Below are positions 44,426-54,115 of a stretch of DNA of 64,000 bases, in pieces. The stretch is from the NCBI RefSeq assembly GCF_028308085.1, contig NZ_JAQMFS010000075.1, forward strand, positions 1 through 64,000. Reading direction: 5' to 3'. Position 1 is the first letter of the stretch; every line of letters begins with the position of its first letter. The stretch comes from Gemella haemolysans (GTDB taxonomy: Bacteria > Bacillota > Bacilli > Staphylococcales > Gemellaceae). The notes under the pieces were generated by a model that was not told the DNA's origin, ran no database searches, and saw nothing but the letters and a program-made list of their open reading frames with translations. The translations under genes were made by a program, and so were the position numbers.

Positions 44426-45685
44426 ATGAATAACAATCCATTGGTTAATGCAAGAGAACAAATAAAAGGTGCTTGTGAAGTTTTAGGGTACAAAGAAGAA
44501 GTATATGAATCACTAAAAGATCCACAAAGATTCTTTGAAATATCTATTCCAGTTAGAATGGACAACGGTGAAGTAAAATACTTTAAAGGATTCCGTTCAC
44601 AACATAACGATGCAATTGGACCTACAAAAGGTGGTTTAAGATTTCACCCACTTGTAACAGGTGATGAAGTTAAAGCGTTGTCTATTTGGATGACGTTCAA
44701 GTGTGCTGTTGCTAATCTACCATATGGTGGTGGTAAAGGTGGTATTATTGTAGATCCAAAAGAATTATCAAAAGGAGAACTAGAAAGACTTTCTAGAGGA
44801 TATATTCGAGGAATTTACAAATATTTAGGTGAAAAACAAGATGTTCCAGCACCAGACGTAAATACAAATGGTCAAATCATGTCTTGGATGATTGATGAAT
44901 TTAACGTTCTTACCGGTGAGCAAGGAATTGGTACTTTAACAGGAAAACCATTAGAACTAGGTGGATCATTAGGAAGAACGCAAGCAACTGGATATGGGGT
45001 AGCTCTTGCTGCGAAATTAGCATTAGAAAAACTAGGGAAATCTACACAAGGATCTAAGTTCGCTGTTCAAGGATTTGGTAATGTAGGTAGCTATACAGTA
45101 AAAACTGCTGTAAACTTTGGAGCTAAAGTAGTTGCTGTAACTGAACGTGATGACGATGGAATTCAATATGCTGTATATCGTGAAGATGGTTTATCATATG
45201 CTGAACTTCAAGAGTGTAAAGATAATAAAGTTAGATTCCATAAATTACCAAATACAAAACGTTTAACTTTAGACGAATTCTGGGCTTTAGATGTAGATGT
45301 TCTTTGTCCATGTGCTTTAGAAAATGCAATTGATGCTAAGGAAGCAGATTTAATTAAAGCGCCTATTATATCAGAAGGAGCTAATGGTCCTGCTACATTA
45401 GAAGGTGATAAAGTATTACGAGAAAAAGGTGTGGTTGTAATTCCTGATATTCTTGCAAATAGTGGTGGTGTTACTGTATCTTACTTTGAATGGGTACAAA
45501 ATTTACAAGGTTACTACTGGACTGAAGAAGAAGTAGTAGAAAAACAAGCAAGAGTTATGACAAAAGCATTTAATGACATTTGGGAAGTGAAAGAAAGATT
45601 TGATATCCCAATGAGAAAAGCTGCTTATGTAAATTCTATTGAGAAAATTGTTAAAAACATGAAGTTAAAAGGTAGATTAAGCTAA
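44426..45685 (+). CDS. gdhA: NAD-type glutamate dehydrogenase
   Basis: Converts glutamate to 2-oxoglutarate and ammonia. At 419 residues it belongs to the short hexameric class. Blocks include the substrate-binding Lys in PTKGGLRFHP and YGGGKGGIIVDP, the cofactor fold QGFGNVGSYTV, and PCALENAI. Length and AVTERDDDG after the Rossmann glycines fit the RocG/GudB (NAD-dependent) group. AAGGAGATG is the ribosome binding site. It is a single-gene unit. Confidence 0.96.
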   Translation: MNNNPLVNAREQIKGACEVLGYKEEVYESLKDPQRFFEISIPVRMDNGEVKYFKGFRSQHNDAIGPTKGGLRFHPLVTGDEVKALSIWMTFKCAVANLPYGGGKGGIIVDPKELSKGELERLSRGYIRGIYKYLGEKQDVPAPDVNTNGQIMSWMIDEFNVLTGEQGIGTLTGKPLELGGSLGRTQATGYGVALAAKLALEKLGKSTQGSKFAVQGFGNVGSYTVKTAVNFGAKVVAVTERDDDGIQYAVYREDGLSYAELQECKDNKVRFHKLPNTKRLTLDEFWALDVDVLCPCALENAIDAKEADLIKAPIISEGANGPATLEGDKVLREKGVVVIPDILANSGGVTVSYFEWVQNLQGYYWTEEEVVEKQARVMTKAFNDIWEVKERFDIPMRKAAYVNSIEKIVKNMKLKGRLS

Positions 45686-45700
45686 TTGTATTAAAAATAA

Positions 45701-45738
45701 TGAATCGACAGAATTCTGTTTTCTGTCGATTCATCTTT
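45701..45738. terminator. Bidirectional terminator between gdhA and the esterase-like gene
   Basis: Arms TGAATCGACAGA/TCTGTCGATTCA form a near-perfect stem. It is followed by TCTTTTATTT on the plus strand and AAAA-derived T on the minus strand. Confidence 0.8.
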
Positions 45739-46565
45739 TATTTATTCGAGAGTGTTTCAAGTATATAATCATCGAATTGATGTTGGAATATTTTTTTATA
45801 ATCTAGAAATTTGTAATGCTGGATGTCAATATTTTTTAGTGATTCAATTAATTTTAATTGTGCACAATGTGGTGTTTTAGGACTTAGATATGAAAGTCCA
45901 TAATGTACTTTTTGTGAGATAGAGATACTAATATTAAGTATGTCGATTGAGTCTAATGTTTTATATAGATAGTCTATTTTATCTGGGAAATCAATTTCAA
46001 AATTATATATTTTTCTAAAGATTGGATTTTTCTTATTTTTAATGTAAGTATTTTTTATATCACAGAGAGAACAATCAGAAATAAATAGTTCCTTAATTGA
46101 ATTGTAATAACTAGCACATACTAGGGAAATAGCAGCACCTTGCCCAACACCAGTCGCATATATATCTTTATTTGGAAATAATAATTCAATAATTTGTAGA
46201 GTATCAAGAGCATCCTGAAATACTAAATTATAATAGGAAAATTCAGAACTATTGTCTAAAAATGGAAAATGAGAGCAAGGAATATTATTTTCACTATTTC
46301 CAGCTTGGCCTCTAATATGTAAAGATACTATAGCATAGTCTAACATACTATATTTAGTTAATGTTAAATAATCTTTATTTTTCACTTTAAATTCAGGAAA
46401 GTCGATAATCACTCCCTTGATATTGGTATTTGGAGTGACTATATCTAATTCAATATAAGAGCTGTCTATTCCTTTAAAATTAATTGTTTTATATTGAACA
46501 AATGGATGATTAATATGCAATAACTGTTCTGTATAATTTAGTTTTCTATATTTTTCTAATTTCAT
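45738..46565 (-). CDS. AXE1-like alpha/beta hydrolase lacking the catalytic serine
   Basis: A 275-residue homolog of acetyl-xylan esterase/cephalosporin-C deacetylase type proteins. It shares fold and order with the gene immediately upstream (46578-47501). The nucleophile elbow reads ATGVGQGAA: the usual G-x-S-x-G is G-V-G-Q-G, with Gly141 (codon GGG) in place of Ser. A His in FQHQFDDY could be the third triad member. Without Ser it is unlikely to be an esterase by the normal mechanism; a binding or regulatory role is possible. It lies 12 bases after its active-looking paralog. Confidence 0.75.
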   Translation of the reverse strand: MKLEKYRKLNYTEQLLHINHPFVQYKTINFKGIDSSYIELDIVTPNTNIKGVIIDFPEFKVKNKDYLTLTKYSMLDYAIVSLHIRGQAGNSENNIPCSHFPFLDNSSEFSYYNLVFQDALDTLQIIELLFPNKDIYATGVGQGAAISLVCASYYNSIKELFISDCSLCDIKNTYIKNKKNPIFRKIYNFEIDFPDKIDYLYKTLDSIDILNISISISQKVHYGLSYLSPKTPHCAQLKLIESLKNIDIQHYKFLDYKKIFQHQFDDYILETLSNK

Positions 46566-46577
46566 TATATACTCCCA

Positions 46578-47501
46578 TTATTTATTTAGTAAGAAGTTAA
46601 CTACTTCATTATTGAAGCTTGGAATATTCTCGTGATAGTACTTTTTATAAACTAAGACTTTTTTATTACTTTTTATATTATTAAAAATATTTTGTTGAGT
46701 TTCTCTAGGGCAATCAGCATCGAGATTAGAAATTCCGAATAATATATTACATTTCAGAAGTTTTGCAAAATTTATAGTATCGATGTAATAAAGATTATTT
46801 AAAAAGTTTTTAGTATTTCTTCCTTTTGTGTTAAACCAGCGTGCATGATGAGTAAATTCTGCATAAGCATTATTTCTATTGTCGAGTTCATAGATAGCTT
46901 TGAAGTTCGAAAGGAAAGGATATAGACTTATACATTTTTTTACATTTTTATTTAAAGCAGCAAATATTATAGAAAATGCTCCACCCTGAGAAGCACCGTA
47001 GGTAACAATACTATTAGAATCAACTCCTTCGAAAGATGTAATAATTCTAGAAAGTAACAAAGTATCTAAAATGTTTTTATAAAATATCATATTTTCAATA
47101 CTCTCATCGATTCCTACTGTAAGGTGACCAAACACTGAAGGCGAGGAGCTTCCATTATCTTTACTTAAACCACCTTGATTTCTAAAATCTATAGCAACCA
47201 CATCATACCCTAAAGAGGAGAAAGCAGATTTTTCTAACCAGTTTCTACTCGAAGCGGGATATCCGTGGAAATAAAATAGAATAGGGATGGGTTTATCTGG
47301 ATATTTAGTTCTATATTTAATATTTTTTATGTATTTAGCATAGATTTTTGAATTATCGTAGCTATTAAAAGTTAAGTTATAAAATTCTATATTTTCAAAT
47401 TTCGAAAACTTGGTCTGCTCTATATTATAATAAATTTGAATATTATTTATGTAGTTTATTTTTTTAGACCAAAAGTTTTTGAATTCTATCTCATTGCTCA
47501 T
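46578..47501 (-). CDS. AXE1-family acetylesterase (cephalosporin-C deacetylase-like)
   Basis: A 307-residue alpha/beta hydrolase that should remove acetyl groups from sugars or related compounds. It has PILFYFHGYPASSRNW (oxyanion region), VAIDFRNQGG (AXE1 RGQG-like motif), the nucleophile elbow YGASQGGAF (Ser171), an acidic residue near SNLDADCP, and the triad His in YYHENIPSF. The start at 47501 (MSNEIEFKNF) has CGGGAG 7 bases upstream; the longer frame from 47528 does not. It is the first gene of a two-gene unit with the Ser-less paralog. No signal peptide, so cytoplasmic. Confidence 0.85.
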   Translation of the reverse strand: MSNEIEFKNFWSKKINYINNIQIYYNIEQTKFSKFENIEFYNLTFNSYDNSKIYAKYIKNIKYRTKYPDKPIPILFYFHGYPASSRNWLEKSAFSSLGYDVVAIDFRNQGGLSKDNGSSSPSVFGHLTVGIDESIENMIFYKNILDTLLLSRIITSFEGVDSNSIVTYGASQGGAFSIIFAALNKNVKKCISLYPFLSNFKAIYELDNRNNAYAEFTHHARWFNTKGRNTKNFLNNLYYIDTINFAKLLKCNILFGISNLDADCPRETQQNIFNNIKSNKKVLVYKKYYHENIPSFNNEVVNFLLNK

Positions 47502-47701
47502 AGTAATCTCCCGTTTTAGCGTTCTCAATTACTTAATATAGTATCACCTGAAAGATGAAATATCCATTAATAAGAATTATTTATAAATTAGAAATAGTGA
47601 TAGAACTTATGGGTAGTATAATAATTGAAAAAAAAGTTTATATGTAGTAAAATTATTTATTAATGATTAAAAAATAAGGAAAGAGGTTAAATTAAAACCA
47701 T

Positions 47702-49003
47702 ATGGATCTCAGTATCTTAATTAAAATATTAATAATTATATTATTACTTATTGCTTCGGCAATATTTGTAATGTTTGAATTTGCACTTGTTAAGCTTAGA
47801 CCTACAAGGGTAAATGAATTAGTTGAATCTGGAAATAAAACAGCAAAAATTTTGGCAGTAATGGTTGAGCAATTGGATCATTATTTATCTGCCACACAAC
47901 TAGGTATAACAATCGTTTCTTTAGGACTAGGTTGGATAGGGGAAGCGACTTTCCACTCATTATTCAATCCTATATTTGAGTTGCTACATTTGAATGAGGC
48001 GCTAACACATACAATATCGTTAGTAGTGTCATTTGGATTTATGACGTTATTACACGTAGTTTTAGGGGAATTGGTTCCTAAAACTATAGCAATTCAATCT
48101 GCAGAAACAACTTGTCTGCGAGTTGCTTGGCCAATGTATATGTTTGATAAAGTAATGCGTCCGTTAGTATGGCTACTTAATTCATTAGCGAATGTTATAG
48201 CAAAAATGTTTGGATATGAACCAGCATCTGAACACGATGATATTCACAGTGAACAAGAATTGAGAACGATAATGAAATCTTCAAGAGCTCATGGACAGAT
48301 AAATGATGTAGAGTATCGTTATGTAGAAAGAGTGTTTGAATTTGATAATAAAATTGCTAAGGAAATTATGACACCTAGAACAGAGGTTGAAGCAATAGAT
48401 ATGAGTGACTCTCTAGGAATTATCATGAGACAATTAAAACAAGAAGAATACACTAGATATCCAGTAATTGAAGATGGGGATAAAGACAAAATTCTTGGTA
48501 TTTTAAATGTTAAAAAGCTGTTATTTGCTGATAAACCGCTAGTGAACACTAAAGATTTAGAAGAGTATATAACACCAGCAATTAAAATATTTGAACATAC
48601 ACCGATTTCTCAAGTATTAGCAACTATTAAGCAAAATAGAGAGCATATGATTGTTATTACTGATGAATATGGTGGAACTAGTGGAGTAGTTACACTAGAG
48701 GATATAGTAGAAGAAATTACTGGTGAAATTCGAGATGAATTCGATGAAGATGAGCAAAGTTTAGTTAAAAAATTAAAAAATGGACATTATTTAATTGATG
48801 GATGGGTACCAATCCAAGATGTCAATGCATTATTCCATGCTCACCTACCACATGAGGAAGTTGATACAATAGGTGCGTATATTTATTTAGAAAAATATGA
48901 AGCAAAAGTAGGAGCTGTGTATTCTATTGATAAATTGACTTTTGTTGTAAGAAAAGTAGAAGAAAATCAAATACGAACTTTAGAAGTTTGGAAAGAAAAA
49001 TAA
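47702..49003 (+). CDS. CNNM/CorC-HlyC-type membrane protein with CBS pair
   Basis: A 433-residue protein of the hemolysin C/CorC group. It has a DUF21/CNNM membrane domain (about 1-190, with GLGWIGEATFHSLF and VLGELVPKTIAIQ), two CBS domains (about 205-335, with IMTPRTEVEAID and DEYGGTSGVVTLEDIVEEITGEI) and a C-terminal CorC_HlyC domain (about 350-433). Family members are linked to magnesium efflux or resistance. The best ribosome binding site (AAAGAGG) lies 15 bases before the ATG, which is long; a non-ATG start a little upstream cannot be excluded. Confidence 0.9.
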   Translation: MDLSILIKILIIILLLIASAIFVMFEFALVKLRPTRVNELVESGNKTAKILAVMVEQLDHYLSATQLGITIVSLGLGWIGEATFHSLFNPIFELLHLNEALTHTISLVVSFGFMTLLHVVLGELVPKTIAIQSAETTCLRVAWPMYMFDKVMRPLVWLLNSLANVIAKMFGYEPASEHDDIHSEQELRTIMKSSRAHGQINDVEYRYVERVFEFDNKIAKEIMTPRTEVEAIDMSDSLGIIMRQLKQEEYTRYPVIEDGDKDKILGILNVKKLLFADKPLVNTKDLEEYITPAIKIFEHTPISQVLATIKQNREHMIVITDEYGGTSGVVTLEDIVEEITGEIRDEFDEDEQSLVKKLKNGHYLIDGWVPIQDVNALFHAHLPHEEVDTIGAYIYLEKYEAKVGAVYSIDKLTFVVRKVEENQIRTLEVWKEK

Positions 49004-49009
49004 ATAGAA

Positions 49010-49047
49010 AAAGAGAAGATAGTTTAATAAAGCTATCTTCTCTTTAT
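49010..49047 (+). terminator. Terminator after the CorC-like gene
   Basis: Stem AGAGAAGATAG/CTATCTTCTCT is followed by TTATTATT. Confidence 0.8.
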
Positions 49048-49108
49048 TATTGGTGATGTGATAAAAAGTTTAGTTTATTAAAATCAACTTAAAAATTCTT
49101 GTATACCC

Positions 49109-49137
49109 TTTACTATTCCGAACAATAGTGGTATTAT
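49109..49137 (+). promoter_or_regulatory. purR promoter overlapped by a PurBox
   Basis: TTTACT (49109-49114), a 17-base spacer and TATTAT (49132-49137) with extended TGG. TATTCCGAACAAT (49114-49126) matches the PurBox consensus AWWWCCGAACWWT at 12 of 13 positions and occupies the spacer, so bound PurR would block the promoter. Confidence 0.78.
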
Positions 49138-49218
49138 ATACATATAATATACGAATAAAATATATTGATTGTATAATCTATGGTAAAGTTGCCGTTTATA
49201 CAATGTAAGGAGTATAAG

Positions 49219-50073
49219 ATGAAGTTAAAGAGAAGTGAAAGAATAGTAGTGATGACGGAGTATTTATTAAATAATCCAAATAAATTAATTCCATTAACGT
49301 ATTTCGTTTCAAAGTTTAATCAAGCCAAATCTTCAATAAGTGAGGATATACATATAATAAAAAATGGTTTCAAAGAAGAAAATATTGGAGAAGTTAAAAC
49401 TTTAGCAGGAGTAAGTGGAGGTGTTATCTTTACACCGACTTTAGTAGAAGAAGATGCTAAAGAAATTCTAAATAGTTTTCTTGATAAGATTAATGATGGA
49501 AATCGTTTATTAGCAGGTGGATATATTTTTATGTCGGACATAATAGGTGATCCTAGTCTGATGAATAAGTTAGGACGAGTAGTCGCTACTGTCTATAAAA
49601 ATAAAGAAGTGGACGCAGTGGTAACTGTTGCGACAAAAGGTATTCCAGTAGCTTATGCCATAGCTTCAATATTAAATAAACCTGTAATTATCATAAGAAG
49701 AGATAATAAGGTTACAGAAGGAACTACTGTTGCGATAAATTATGTTTCAGGATCTACCAAGAAAATAGAAACAATGATTTTATCTAAACGAAGTTTAAAT
49801 ACTGGATCAAAAGTGCTATTAGTTGATGACTTTATGCGTGGAGGAGGAGTCCTTACAGGTATGGAAAGTCTTATGAATGAGTTTGATGTTAATGTTGTTG
49901 GTAAAGTAATAATCACACAGTGTTTTGATTCGCCAAGAGAACATGAAGATGATTACTTATACCTTTCAAAAATTGAAAATATTGACGAATTTAATGGAAC
50001 TTTCGATGTGAAATTAGGGAATGTTATTGAAAAATTAAGACAAGTAGAAAAAGAGGATGTTGAAAATGAGTAA
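49219..50073 (+). CDS. purR: Purine operon repressor PurR (Bacillus type)
   Basis: Represses purine biosynthesis and transport genes; PRPP relieves binding. The 284 residues comprise a winged-helix N-terminus (about 1-75) and a type I phosphoribosyltransferase-like domain with the PRPP motif VLLVDDFMRGGGVLTGM. The start at 49219 (MKLKRSERI) has AAGGAG 7 bases upstream; the ATG at 49180 precedes that site. A PurBox sits on its own promoter. It overlaps glmU by 8 bases, in an order close to purR-yabJ-spoVG-glmU of Bacillus with the middle genes lost. Confidence 0.95.
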   Translation: MKLKRSERIVVMTEYLLNNPNKLIPLTYFVSKFNQAKSSISEDIHIIKNGFKEENIGEVKTLAGVSGGVIFTPTLVEEDAKEILNSFLDKINDGNRLLAGGYIFMSDIIGDPSLMNKLGRVVATVYKNKEVDAVVTVATKGIPVAYAIASILNKPVIIIRRDNKVTEGTTVAINYVSGSTKKIETMILSKRSLNTGSKVLLVDDFMRGGGVLTGMESLMNEFDVNVVGKVIITQCFDSPREHEDDYLYLSKIENIDEFNGTFDVKLGNVIEKLRQVEKEDVENE

Positions 50074-51448
50074 TAATAGATATGCAGTAATTCTTGCAGC
50101 TGGAAAAGGAACTAGAATGCAATCAAAACTATATAAAGTATTGCATAAAGTTTGTGATAGAACTATGGTAGAACTTGTATTGGATAGTCTTAATGATTTA
50201 GAAATGCAAGAGGTGATAACTGTAGTTGGTCATGGTGCGGAACGAGTTAAAGAGGTGCTAGGAGATAGAACAAAATTTGTTTTACAAGCAGAACAATTAG
50301 GAACTGCTCATGCTGTAAAAGTAGCCAAAGATGAATTAAAAGATAAAGAGGGTACAACTATTGTAATGTACGGAGATACTCCTCTAATTCGTCCAGAGAC
50401 TATTAATAGTATGCTAGATCACCATGAAAATACAAATGCAAAAGCAACTGTATTAACAGCAATAGCTGATGATCCATTTGCTTATGGTCGTATTATTCGT
50501 GATGTGAATGGGAAATTAGTGAAAATTGTTGAAGAAAAAGATGCAACAGAACAAGAGAAAAAAATAAAAGAAATTAACTCAGGAATTTATTGCTTTGATA
50601 ATAAATTATTATTTGAAATGTTAGAAAAAGTTAAGAATGATAATAATCAAGGTGAGTATTATCTTCCTGATGTACTAGCATTAATCCGTGAACAAAAAGA
50701 AATTATTGAAACATATTTATGTGACGATTTCGATGAAACATTTGGTGTAAACGATAGAGTAGCGTTAGCTTATGCTGAAAATGTTATGAGAAATAGAATT
50801 AATACTAAACATATGTTAGCGGGAGTTACTCTAGTAGATCCTACAAATACATATATTGCACCTAATGCTGTAATTGGTCGTGATACAACAATTTATCCAA
50901 ACGTTACAATTAAATCTAATACTGTAATTGGAGAAGACTGTCAAATCAAACCTAATTCATACTTAGAAAACGCACAGATAGGAAATGGAGTAAAAGTTTT
51001 ATCTTCAACTATTAGTGATTCAAAAATTGGAGATTATACTAGCGTTGGTCCATATTCTCACATTAGAAATAATTGCGAATTAGGTCAACACGTAAGAGTT
51101 GGTAACTTTGTAGAGTTAAAAAATACTACTTATGGTGATGGATCTAAAACAGCTCATTTAAGTTACTTAGGTGATACTGAAGTAGGAAGCAATACAAACA
51201 TTGGTTGTGGAACAATTACTGTAAACTACGATGGTAAAAATAAATATAGAACAAAAATAGGAAGCGATGCATTTATAGGGTGTAACTCAAACTTAATAGC
51301 TCCTTTAGAAATAGGTGATGGTGCTGTGGTTGCTGCAGGAACTACTGTTACAGAGAATGCACCTTCGGATGCTTTAGTAATTGCTCGAGTGAAACAAGAG
51401 AACAAAGAAGGTTATGCTAAAAAAATGCCTGCGGGTAGAAAATCGTAA
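50066..51448 (+). CDS. glmU: Bifunctional GlcNAc-1-P uridyltransferase / GlcN-1-P acetyltransferase
   Basis: Makes UDP-GlcNAc for the cell wall. The 460 residues have the N-terminal pyrophosphorylase (LAAGKGTRMQSKLYKVLH, YGDTPLIRPET, EINSGIY-like block) and a C-terminal left-handed beta-helix of hexapeptide repeats (about 255-440) with the acetyltransferase active-site region HLSYLGDTEVGSNTNIGCGTI. The ATG at 50066 has AGAGG 9 bases upstream, whereas the ATG at 50057 abuts that site, so 50066 is chosen. Translation is coupled to purR. Confidence 0.97.
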   Translation: MSNNRYAVILAAGKGTRMQSKLYKVLHKVCDRTMVELVLDSLNDLEMQEVITVVGHGAERVKEVLGDRTKFVLQAEQLGTAHAVKVAKDELKDKEGTTIVMYGDTPLIRPETINSMLDHHENTNAKATVLTAIADDPFAYGRIIRDVNGKLVKIVEEKDATEQEKKIKEINSGIYCFDNKLLFEMLEKVKNDNNQGEYYLPDVLALIREQKEIIETYLCDDFDETFGVNDRVALAYAENVMRNRINTKHMLAGVTLVDPTNTYIAPNAVIGRDTTIYPNVTIKSNTVIGEDCQIKPNSYLENAQIGNGVKVLSSTISDSKIGDYTSVGPYSHIRNNCELGQHVRVGNFVELKNTTYGDGSKTAHLSYLGDTEVGSNTNIGCGTITVNYDGKNKYRTKIGSDAFIGCNSNLIAPLEIGDGAVVAAGTTVTENAPSDALVIARVKQENKEGYAKKMPAGRKS

Positions 51449-51570
51449 AATATTAATATGATACAATTTAAATGGTGTTATAGTAAAAATATGGAAAATA
51501 AACTGTATCACTAAATTTTTCAAAAATATTCAATATATTTTTCAAAGTTGAAAATATACGTAAATAATAT

Positions 51571-51619
51571 AAAAGAGGATGAGAAATAAGTAAAATTAGT
51601 TATTTTTCGTCCTCTTTCA
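51571..51619 (+). terminator. Terminator after glmU
   Basis: Arms AAAGAGGATGAGAAATA/TATTTTTCGTCCTCTTT form a long stem. Only CATC follows, so the T residues within the stem end must suffice. Confidence 0.7.
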
Positions 51620-51718
51620 TCTTGAAATAGTTCTATAAAAAGTATATAATTACATATGTATAGAATGTGTTACAAATAAAATATTTGTATTATAATAAAA
51701 ATATAAGGAGGAATCATT

Positions 51719-53026
51719 ATGAAATCAAAACACCAAAAAATATTAGAATATATAAAGAGCTTACCAATTGGTAGCAAGATTTCTGTACGTCAAGTAGCTA
51801 AAGAACTGAAAGTTAGTGAAGGAACAGCATATCGAGCTATAAAAGAATCTGAAAATCGTGGTTTTGTATCATCGATAGAACGTGTCGGTACAGTGAGAAT
51901 TCAGAAAAAAGAACGTGATAATGTAGAAAAATTATCATATTCAGAGATTGTAAATATAGTAAGTGGACAATTAATCGCAGGACGTGGTGGAGTTCATGAA
52001 ATAGTGCAAGACTTCGCAATTGGGGCAATGGATTCTGAACAAGTAGGACAACACATACGCAAAGGAACATTGTTAATAATAGGAAATCGTCCAAAAATTA
52101 TTGAAATGTCACTGGAGAAAGGTTGTGCTATTTTAGTAACAGGTGGATATGTGCCAAACGATTCTATTAAAGCACTTGCTGATAGTAAAAATTTACCTTT
52201 AATTATTACTCCACATGATACTTTTTCAGTAACTCATTTAATAAACCGTGTAACTAATGACCAAATAATTAAGAGAGATATAATTACTGTTGAAAGTATT
52301 TATATGAAAGTAGAAAATCTATATACAATAAATCTAAATGATACTGTAAAAGATTGGTATGATTTACAATTAAAAGTAGGTCATACTAGATACCCAGTAA
52401 TAAATGAATATGGTAAATTAGTTGGTATTGTTACAGCTCGTGACGTTTTCTTACAAGAAAAAGATTCGCTTATAAAAGAAGTAATGGAAAGAAAAGTAGC
52501 AACTACAACTTTAGAAACACCTATTTCTTCTGTAGCTAATACTATGTTATCAGAAGGTTATGAATTAATGCCTGTTATTGATGCGAAAAATACGCTACTT
52601 GGTGTGGTTACTAGAAAAATAGTTATAAACTCATTATTAACAAATAATAGATTCCAAGAAGGTCATAACAATGATACATTTGATGAAATTATGCGTAAAG
52701 GAATTGTTCCTAGAGCGGATGGACTACAGGTTAAAGTTATTCCACAAATGTTAGATCAATTTGGTACATTCTCTAGTTCAGCTTTACTAAGTATTATTGA
52801 TGAATCTATTCATATTACAAGTTACAACTACAATAGAAGTGAAGTTCTTATGCAAAATACTACACTTTATTTCTTAAAATCTGTGCCATTAGATAGAACA
52901 ATAACAACAAAAGTAAACATTTTGGATATAGGTCGTAAAACAGCTAAATTTGATGTTGAAGTTTATGATAAGACAGAATTAGTAGCAAAAGCTATGGTAA
53001 CTTGTCAAGTATTCCAAAGAAATTAG
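51719..53026 (+). CDS. ytoI: YtoI-like protein: HTH, DRTGG, CBS pair, hotdog thioesterase
   Basis: A 435-residue multidomain cytoplasmic protein. In order: a winged-helix region (about 1-65, SKISVRQVAKELKVSEGTAYRAIKE), a DRTGG domain (about 70-175), two CBS domains (about 190-305, with GHTRYPVINEYGKLVGIVTARDV) and a hotdog-fold thioesterase-like domain (about 330-435). This matches B. subtilis YtoI, a possible nucleotide-sensing regulator of unknown target. AAGGAGG precedes the ATG. nrnA follows after 16 bases, the same neighbourhood as in Bacillus. Confidence 0.9.
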   Translation: MKSKHQKILEYIKSLPIGSKISVRQVAKELKVSEGTAYRAIKESENRGFVSSIERVGTVRIQKKERDNVEKLSYSEIVNIVSGQLIAGRGGVHEIVQDFAIGAMDSEQVGQHIRKGTLLIIGNRPKIIEMSLEKGCAILVTGGYVPNDSIKALADSKNLPLIITPHDTFSVTHLINRVTNDQIIKRDIITVESIYMKVENLYTINLNDTVKDWYDLQLKVGHTRYPVINEYGKLVGIVTARDVFLQEKDSLIKEVMERKVATTTLETPISSVANTMLSEGYELMPVIDAKNTLLGVVTRKIVINSLLTNNRFQEGHNNDTFDEIMRKGIVPRADGLQVKVIPQMLDQFGTFSSSALLSIIDESIHITSYNYNRSEVLMQNTTLYFLKSVPLDRTITTKVNILDIGRKTAKFDVEVYDKTELVAKAMVTCQVFQRN

Positions 53027-53042
53027 AGAAAGAAGAAATTAA

Positions 53043-54035
53043 ATGACTACAAACTACGAAAATTTATATGAGGAAATTTTTCAAAAGATTAAAGAAAATG
53101 ATAAAATTATAATTCATAGACATGAGAGACCAGATCCAGATGCATATGGCTCTCAAGGGGCGATGTATCAAATTATTAAAGAAAACTTTCCAGAAAAAAC
53201 TCTAATAACTGTAGGTAAGGATTCTCCTTCATTAGACTTCTTGTTCAAAAACTCAGAAGTAACAGAAGAAGACTATAAAGATGCTTTAGTTATTGTAACA
53301 GATACGGCTAATTTTCCAAGAATTGATGGGAAGTTATTTACTAAAAATAACTTCTTAATTAAAATTGACCATCATCCACCATTAGATAATTATGGAAGTA
53401 TTAATTTAGTTGATACAGAGGTATCATCTTGTAGTGAATTAATATATAATTTTTATACATATTTAAATGAAAAATATAATGTAAAATTGAATGATGAAGC
53501 GGCAAAATTATTATATCTTGGTATCGTGGGAGATACTGGTAGATTTTTATTCCCGAATACTTCAAATAATACTCTAAAAGTTGCTTCAGAACTTATAAAG
53601 TATGATTTCAATATGAGCGCATTATTAGATAAAATGGAAATTATCAGTGAAAATATTATGCGCTTTAGAGCATTTATTTTTGAAAATTATGATGTTTATC
53701 AAGACGGAGTTGCGTATTTAAAAATTACAAAAGAAGATATGGATAAATACGGTGTTGATCCAGGTGAAGTTTCAACAGGAGTAAACTTACTTAGAAGCTT
53801 GAAAGGTTTATATGCATGGTGCTTTGCAATAGATGAAGGAAATAAAGTACGTGTTCGTCTTCGTTCTAAAGGTCCAGTTATAAATAGTCTAGCAGAAAAA
53901 TATGCTGGTGGTGGACATCCATTAGCAAGTGGTGCAACAGTCAAAAACTGGGAAGAATTAGATGATCTATTAGATGATATGGCAAGAGTAGTTAGAGATT
54001 ACCTTGTTGAGAATAATATTAAATTGGAAAATTAG
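53043..54035 (+). CDS. nrnA: NrnA: DHH-family oligoribonuclease / pAp phosphatase
   Basis: Degrades nanoRNA and dephosphorylates 3'-phosphoadenosine 5'-phosphate. The 330-residue length fits. The DHH motifs are IHRHERPDPDAYGSQ, VTDTANFPRID, KIDHHPPLDNYG and, in DHHA1, YAGGGHPLASGAT. The ribosome binding site is weak (AGAAAGAAG). It is probably co-transcribed with ytoI. Confidence 0.95.
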   Translation: MTTNYENLYEEIFQKIKENDKIIIHRHERPDPDAYGSQGAMYQIIKENFPEKTLITVGKDSPSLDFLFKNSEVTEEDYKDALVIVTDTANFPRIDGKLFTKNNFLIKIDHHPPLDNYGSINLVDTEVSSCSELIYNFYTYLNEKYNVKLNDEAAKLLYLGIVGDTGRFLFPNTSNNTLKVASELIKYDFNMSALLDKMEIISENIMRFRAFIFENYDVYQDGVAYLKITKEDMDKYGVDPGEVSTGVNLLRSLKGLYAWCFAIDEGNKVRVRLRSKGPVINSLAEKYAGGGHPLASGATVKNWEELDDLLDDMARVVRDYLVENNIKLEN

Positions 54036-54080
54036 TGTGATATTTTCAGAATTTTCAAAGTATAATTTCAAAAATTATAC

Positions 54081-54109
54081 TTGACACTATAAAAGTATAA
54101 TGATATACT
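54081..54109 (+). promoter_or_regulatory. Promoter of the Met T-box transcript
   Basis: TTGACA (54081-54086), 17-base spacer, TATACT (54104-54109) with TG one base upstream (extended -10). Confidence 0.82.
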
Positions 54110-54115
54110 TAATAG

